Below, piece after piece: positions 5,845 through 8,695 of a DNA stretch of 8,695 nt. The notes under the pieces are model-generated. The model did not search any database. It had not been told where the DNA came from and saw only the letters and a list, made by a program, of their open reading frames with translations. The position numbers were made by a program, and so were the translations under genes. Position 1 is the stretch's first letter; each line of letters begins with the position of its first letter. The stretch covers positions 1-8,695 of the forward strand of contig CAAGDT010000072.1 in NCBI GenBank assembly GCA_900768675.1. Reading direction: 5' to 3'. The DNA comes from Oscillospiraceae bacterium (GTDB lineage: Bacteria; Bacillota; Clostridia; Oscillospirales; Ruminococcaceae).

Positions 5845-7476
5845 TTATAACCTTCTTCTCTTAACCCAGACTACAATACCGATAACGATTATAATAACGG
5901 GGATAACTATTGCAAAGGTTACGCCGATAACCGTCTGCTGTGACTTGTCAATCTGGAATGTACCTGCGGTAAAGGTCTTTTCAACGATTTCAATGCCCTC
6001 GTCTGCATTGTCCGAGTTTGTATCAAAGAGAGAAAGCCACATTTCGCCGTTGTTGTAGTTTGAGGCAGAAGTAAAGTTCTCTGCGAAAATCTGCTCGCTT
6101 CCGATTGCGATAACCTTGCTGTAAACAGCTTCGGTGCCGTTTTCGTACTGAACCTTTGAAGCCTCCACAATTGCGCCGAACTGACCGTAATCCTCAGCAG
6201 AGGGCTGCCAGGTGGAAATATCTGCGTCAAAGGGGAACATAACCCCGTTTTCGCCGTAGCTCTGCACAATAGTGGTGTTTGCGAAGTTGCCCTCTTCCTC
6301 CCAGAGCTTTATAACGGGACGCACTCTCCAGCCAAGGAAGGTAGTGCCGCTGGCGATTTTCATATTCTTGTAGTAGTCGGTGCTTGTAAGAAGCTCAAAG
6401 TCCTGAAGAAGCGGGAGAGCTTCGCCGGAATAGTAGGCGTGGCTTGTGTCAAGCTGGCAGATAAAGCCCTTTCCTATGCTGAGTCCCCATTCCGCCAGAT
6501 ACTCGTCAAGGTTGGGAGTGTCGTAGGAGGTGGAGGAAGCAATATACACAAGGTTCTTTCCGTACTTTCCGCCGTTGGAAAGCCATGCGTCAAGCTTTGT
6601 AATAGCGTCAAGGCTGTAATCCTTTGTTGCAGCGTTGATTACGAGAATGTCGATATTGTCGGGAACTGCTTCAAGCCTGTCTATCTCAACGGTTTCGGTC
6701 ATATATGCGTTCTTTGTGAGAATATCCGTAAGAACAGAGCTTTCCGACTCGCCGAAGCCTGTTGTAAAGCCTACAACCGTAGGATTTTCCTTGGAAACGG
6801 ACATAACCGCAGACACAAGCTCCTGCTCAGCGGAGCTGTAATAGTCGGAAACGGTGTAGCCGTAGTAGTTTACATAAAAGCTTGCCTGGTCGTAGGAGTA
6901 GGTATTTCCGTCGCTTAACTTATAGCTTAAGAAATCCGCCATGCTGAGTATTCTGTATCTTCCCGTCCTGCCGCTTTTAACTATAATCTGATTTGAGGAA
7001 AGGTCCTCTGTATAGTCCTTTGAGAAGTCGGGGTCGGTAAGAAGATTTATATACTGTACATTGAATTTGCCGTTAAGCTCTGCCATCTTGTCCAGGAAAA
7101 GCACAACCTGCTTCTGGAGCTTGTCGCTGGATTCCCGCATAGTCTTTTCGTCGGTAGTAACGAAAAAGCTTACATCATCGGAAACGCCGCTTAAGTAGTC
7201 CGTTGCCTCGTCGCTTAAGGAGAAGATTGCGCCCTCGGTAAGGTCGGCAGAAATATCAAAGCGTGCGAGGGCAAGATTGAAAATAACGTTTATAAGCACG
7301 ATAGCTGTTACGAAAATTACCGTAAAGGCTACGGAAAGTCCGCCGTGCTTAAACTTCTTGCTGTTGAATGGGTTTTTCTTAGCCCCTTTTTTCTTTTCCT
7401 TTTTGGGTGCAGGAGTCTTTTCTTCGGGCTTTGCTTCCTGCGCCGCTATATTTTCTTTCTTTTCGTTTTCAGACAT
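5845..7476 (-). CDS. GldG-like auxiliary protein of an ABC transport system
   Basis: This 543-residue protein resembles GldG and the 'ABC-type uncharacterised transport system' auxiliary family. It has a Lys/Glu/Pro-rich cytoplasmic N terminus (1-46), a membrane helix at about 47-70, and then the family signature RFDISADLTEGAIFSLSDEA (72-91). A large extracytoplasmic domain follows, with VVGFTTGFGESES near residue 235 and DILVINAATKDYSLDAI near 276. A second membrane helix spans about 515-538 and ends in a basic KRRRL tail. Both ends are thus anchored with the bulk outside, as expected for GldG. The frame extends to an ATG at 7500, but the ATG at 7476 has AAGGAGG (7486-7492) at 9 bases and is preferred. 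The gene starts 14 bases after the permease stop. In Bacteroidetes GldG works with GldA and GldF in gliding; in Clostridia a different envelope role is more likely. The substrate is unknown. Confidence 0.9.
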   Translation of the reverse strand: MSENEKKENIAAQEAKPEEKTPAPKKEKKKGAKKNPFNSKKFKHGGLSVAFTVIFVTAIVLINVIFNLALARFDISADLTEGAIFSLSDEATDYLSGVSDDVSFFVTTDEKTMRESSDKLQKQVVLFLDKMAELNGKFNVQYINLLTDPDFSKDYTEDLSSNQIIVKSGRTGRYRILSMADFLSYKLSDGNTYSYDQASFYVNYYGYTVSDYYSSAEQELVSAVMSVSKENPTVVGFTTGFGESESSVLTDILTKNAYMTETVEIDRLEAVPDNIDILVINAATKDYSLDAITKLDAWLSNGGKYGKNLVYIASSTSYDTPNLDEYLAEWGLSIGKGFICQLDTSHAYYSGEALPLLQDFELLTSTDYYKNMKIASGTTFLGWRVRPVIKLWEEEGNFANTTIVQSYGENGVMFPFDADISTWQPSAEDYGQFGAIVEASKVQYENGTEAVYSKVIAIGSEQIFAENFTSASNYNNGEMWLSLFDTNSDNADEGIEIVEKTFTAGTFQIDKSQQTVIGVTFAIVIPVIIIVIGIVVWVKRRRL

Positions 7477-7485
7477 TTTCCTGTA

Positions 7486-7492
7486 CCTCCTT
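7486..7492 (-). promoter_or_regulatory. Ribosome binding site deciding the start of the GldG-like gene
   Basis: AAGGAGG overlaps the TAA stop of the permease gene (7491-7493) and lies 9 bases before ATG 7476. The alternative upstream ATG at 7500 would place this site inside the coding region and has no purine-rich site of its own, so it is rejected. The overlap suggests coupled translation of permease and auxiliary protein. Confidence 0.8.
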
Positions 7493-8195
7493 ATGCCCAT
7501 CTGCGCTTTTCAAGTATTCTCACGGTAAGGAACATGAAAATAACAATAACGCTGACGAAGAAAATAACGTTGCCGAGGCTGAAAATGCCTGTTGTGAACT
7601 CGTAATACCTGTCGAAAACCGAAACGCTTGAAAGAACGTCGGATATAAACTGTACAGGAATTACAGAGGCGATAACGTTTATAAGTGCAAGTGCTAAATT
7701 TACCGCAATAGAGCCTACCGCCGCTACCATCTGACTTTCGGTAAGGGAGGAGACGAAAAGTCCCGCAGAAACGAAAACTCCGCCGATAAGGGCTAATGCC
7801 ACAAAATTACCAAGAATAAGCGCCCAGTTTACGGTAGTTACAAAGCTAAGCACAACGCCGTAAATCAGCATAATTATATCTCCCATAAGGAAGATAAGGT
7901 ACGCCGCAAGGAACTTGCCGAAAACAAGGCTCATAAGCCCTACCGGAGCGGTAAGAAGAAGCTGGTCGGTCTTCTGCTTGTTCTCGTCTGCTAAAAGTCG
8001 CATTGTAAGCACCGGAACGAAAACCATAAATACATAGAACATTCCCACAAAAACATCGGAAATATCGGTGCTGCCGATGCTTAAGGAGAAAAGCCAGAAG
8101 AAAAATCCCGAAAACAGGAAGGAAACCGCTATAAATACATAGCCTACCGGGGATTTGAAATATGCCGAAAATTCTCTTTTAAGTATTGCCGTCAT
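7491..8195 (-). CDS. ABC-2 type permease, GldF-like
   Basis: This 234-residue integral membrane subunit matches the GldF/ABC-2 permease family and should form the membrane channel or mechanical core of the complex. Six hydrophobic segments lie at about 18-38, 48-66, 90-117, 124-148, 156-179 and 208-229. The N-terminal elbow TAILKREFSAYFKSPVGYVF (residues 2-21) and the family motif FVPVLTMRLLADE (about 59-71), followed by a Lys/Gln-rich turn and QLLLTAPV (about 78-85), are clear. Length agrees with the usual 230-250 aa. The open frame extends 14 codons further to 8237, but ATG 8195 has a GGGGGA site with an 8-base spacer and sits a single base after the ATPase stop. The longer form would overlap the ATPase gene by 41 bases and lacks a good site. 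Tight packing with the ATPase indicates stoichiometric co-expression. Confidence 0.92.
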   Translation of the reverse strand: MTAILKREFSAYFKSPVGYVFIAVSFLFSGFFFWLFSLSIGSTDISDVFVGMFYVFMVFVPVLTMRLLADENKQKTDQLLLTAPVGLMSLVFGKFLAAYLIFLMGDIIMLIYGVVLSFVTTVNWALILGNFVALALIGGVFVSAGLFVSSLTESQMVAAVGSIAVNLALALINVIASVIPVQFISDVLSSVSVFDRYYEFTTGIFSLGNVIFFVSVIVIFMFLTVRILEKRRWA

Positions 8196-8196
8196 T

Positions 8197-8695
8197 TTAC
8201 ATATCCCCCTTTCCCAGTCTGTCGAATTTCTGCTCAAGCTTCTCTGCTCCGCCGTATTCGTCGCCTGTTGTAAGCTTTAAGAATACTTCTTCAAGCGAAA
8301 GCTCGTTTGAGCGCATCATAAGTATGGGGTAGCTTCTTGCCGCAAGCTTCTTAAACACCTCACGGCGCACGTCTGCCCCTTCCTTTGCTTCAAGGTGATA
8401 TTCGTAAACCCTCTCGTCAATCTGCCTGCCCACAAATACTCTTTCCACATCGGGAATAGCTTCAAGGAGCTTCTTTATCTCCTCGCTTCCGCCCTCGATA
8501 TGGAGTATAAGCTTATGGTCGGCGGAAAGGTTGCGGGCGAGAGCGTCCGCATTATCGTTTGCAACAATTCTGCCCTTATTTATAACAACTATCCTGTCGC
8601 ATACCGCCTGCACCTCAGGGAGAATGTGGGAGGAAAGAATAACGGTATGGTTTTTTCCGAGACGCTTTATGAGGGTTCTTATTTCAATAATCTGC
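8197..8695 (-). CDS. ABC transporter ATPase, GldA-like, C-terminal part only (5' end beyond window)
   Basis: The frame is open to the window edge and its last 165 codons are present. The visible start is QIIEIRTLIKRL, then TVILSSHILPEVQAVCDRIV, which carries the H-loop histidine (residue 23 of the fragment), then INKGRIVA. The Walker A, signature and Walker B motifs must lie upstream outside the window. The rest is the accessory C-terminal domain typical of ABC-2 type ATPases (DUF4162-like), ending with NELSLEEVFLKLT and a short charged tail. The ATPase would hydrolyse ATP on the cytoplasmic face of the permease encoded one base downstream. A GTG at 8613 can look like a start but lies in the middle of the conserved H-loop region, so it is not one. 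The operon promoter is also outside the window. Confidence 0.93.
   Translation of the reverse strand, partial: QIIEIRTLIKRLGKNHTVILSSHILPEVQAVCDRIVVINKGRIVANDNADALARNLSADHKLILHIEGGSEEIKKLLEAIPDVERVFVGRQIDERVYEYHLEAKEGADVRREVFKKLAARSYPILMMRSNELSLEEVFLKLTTGDEYGGAEKLEQKFDRLGKGDM

Noticed and set aside
6439..6918. 159-codon plus-strand frame opposite the GldG-like gene
   Set aside because: It lies wholly within a conserved gene on the other strand and shows no independent coding signals.

Overview
The window looks like the chromosome of a low-to-moderate GC Gram-positive anaerobe of class Clostridia, probably near Ruminococcus/Oscillospiraceae. The grounds are strong AGGAGG-type ribosome binding sites, near-consensus sigma-A promoters, Cys-lipidated lipoproteins with Thr/Glu/Ala linkers, a DUF1385 (YqhQ-type) gene overlapping prmC, and a Gld-like ABC exporter operon of a kind common in Clostridia. 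The genus is an inference from style, not from a marker gene. All eight stop codons visible in the window are TAA. No rRNA, tRNA, CRISPR array, insertion sequence, phage gene or origin was seen.

Layout. (1) Positions 1-1644, minus strand: DUF1385 membrane protein followed, with a 7-base overlap, by prmC, which runs off the left edge. A perfect-consensus promoter (1701-1729) drives them. (2) Positions 1675-1949: divergent intergenic region with a second strong promoter (1846-1874) facing right. (3) Positions 1950-3790, plus strand: two tandem paralogous secreted lipoproteins, each followed by a hairpin terminator. The first has a roughly 59-residue Thr/Glu/Ala linker; the second has a short linker and a Gln-rich tail. 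(4) Positions 3844-4113, minus strand: an 89-aa cytoplasmic-looking protein of unknown function, convergent with the lipoproteins across a shared bidirectional terminator. It is preceded by a GC-rich, hairpin-rich leader and a promoter whose -10 lies inside a palindrome. (5) Positions 4306-8695, minus strand: a tightly packed operon, in transcription order ABC ATPase (5' part outside the window), ABC-2 permease, GldG-like auxiliary protein and DUF4340 membrane-anchored protein.

How they work together. The ATPase, the permease, the GldG-like protein with two membrane anchors, and the singly anchored DUF4340 protein are predicted to form one envelope complex. It would be an ABC exporter, or a mechanochemical ABC machine, carrying two large extracytoplasmic subunits. 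Homologues of the first three are gliding-motility components in Bacteroidetes, but the function and substrate in Clostridia are not settled. DUF1385/prmC belongs to translation-associated housekeeping: PrmC methylates release factors. The lipoprotein pair and the 89-aa protein have no assigned function.

Start codons were re-evaluated from ribosome binding sites. Three genes are better started internally than at the longest open frame: DUF1385 at TTG 1644, the GldG-like gene at ATG 7476 and the permease at ATG 8195. The best candidates for undescribed biology are the Gld-like ABC complex with its DUF4340 partner, the paralogous lipoprotein pair, and the 89-aa protein with its structured leader.
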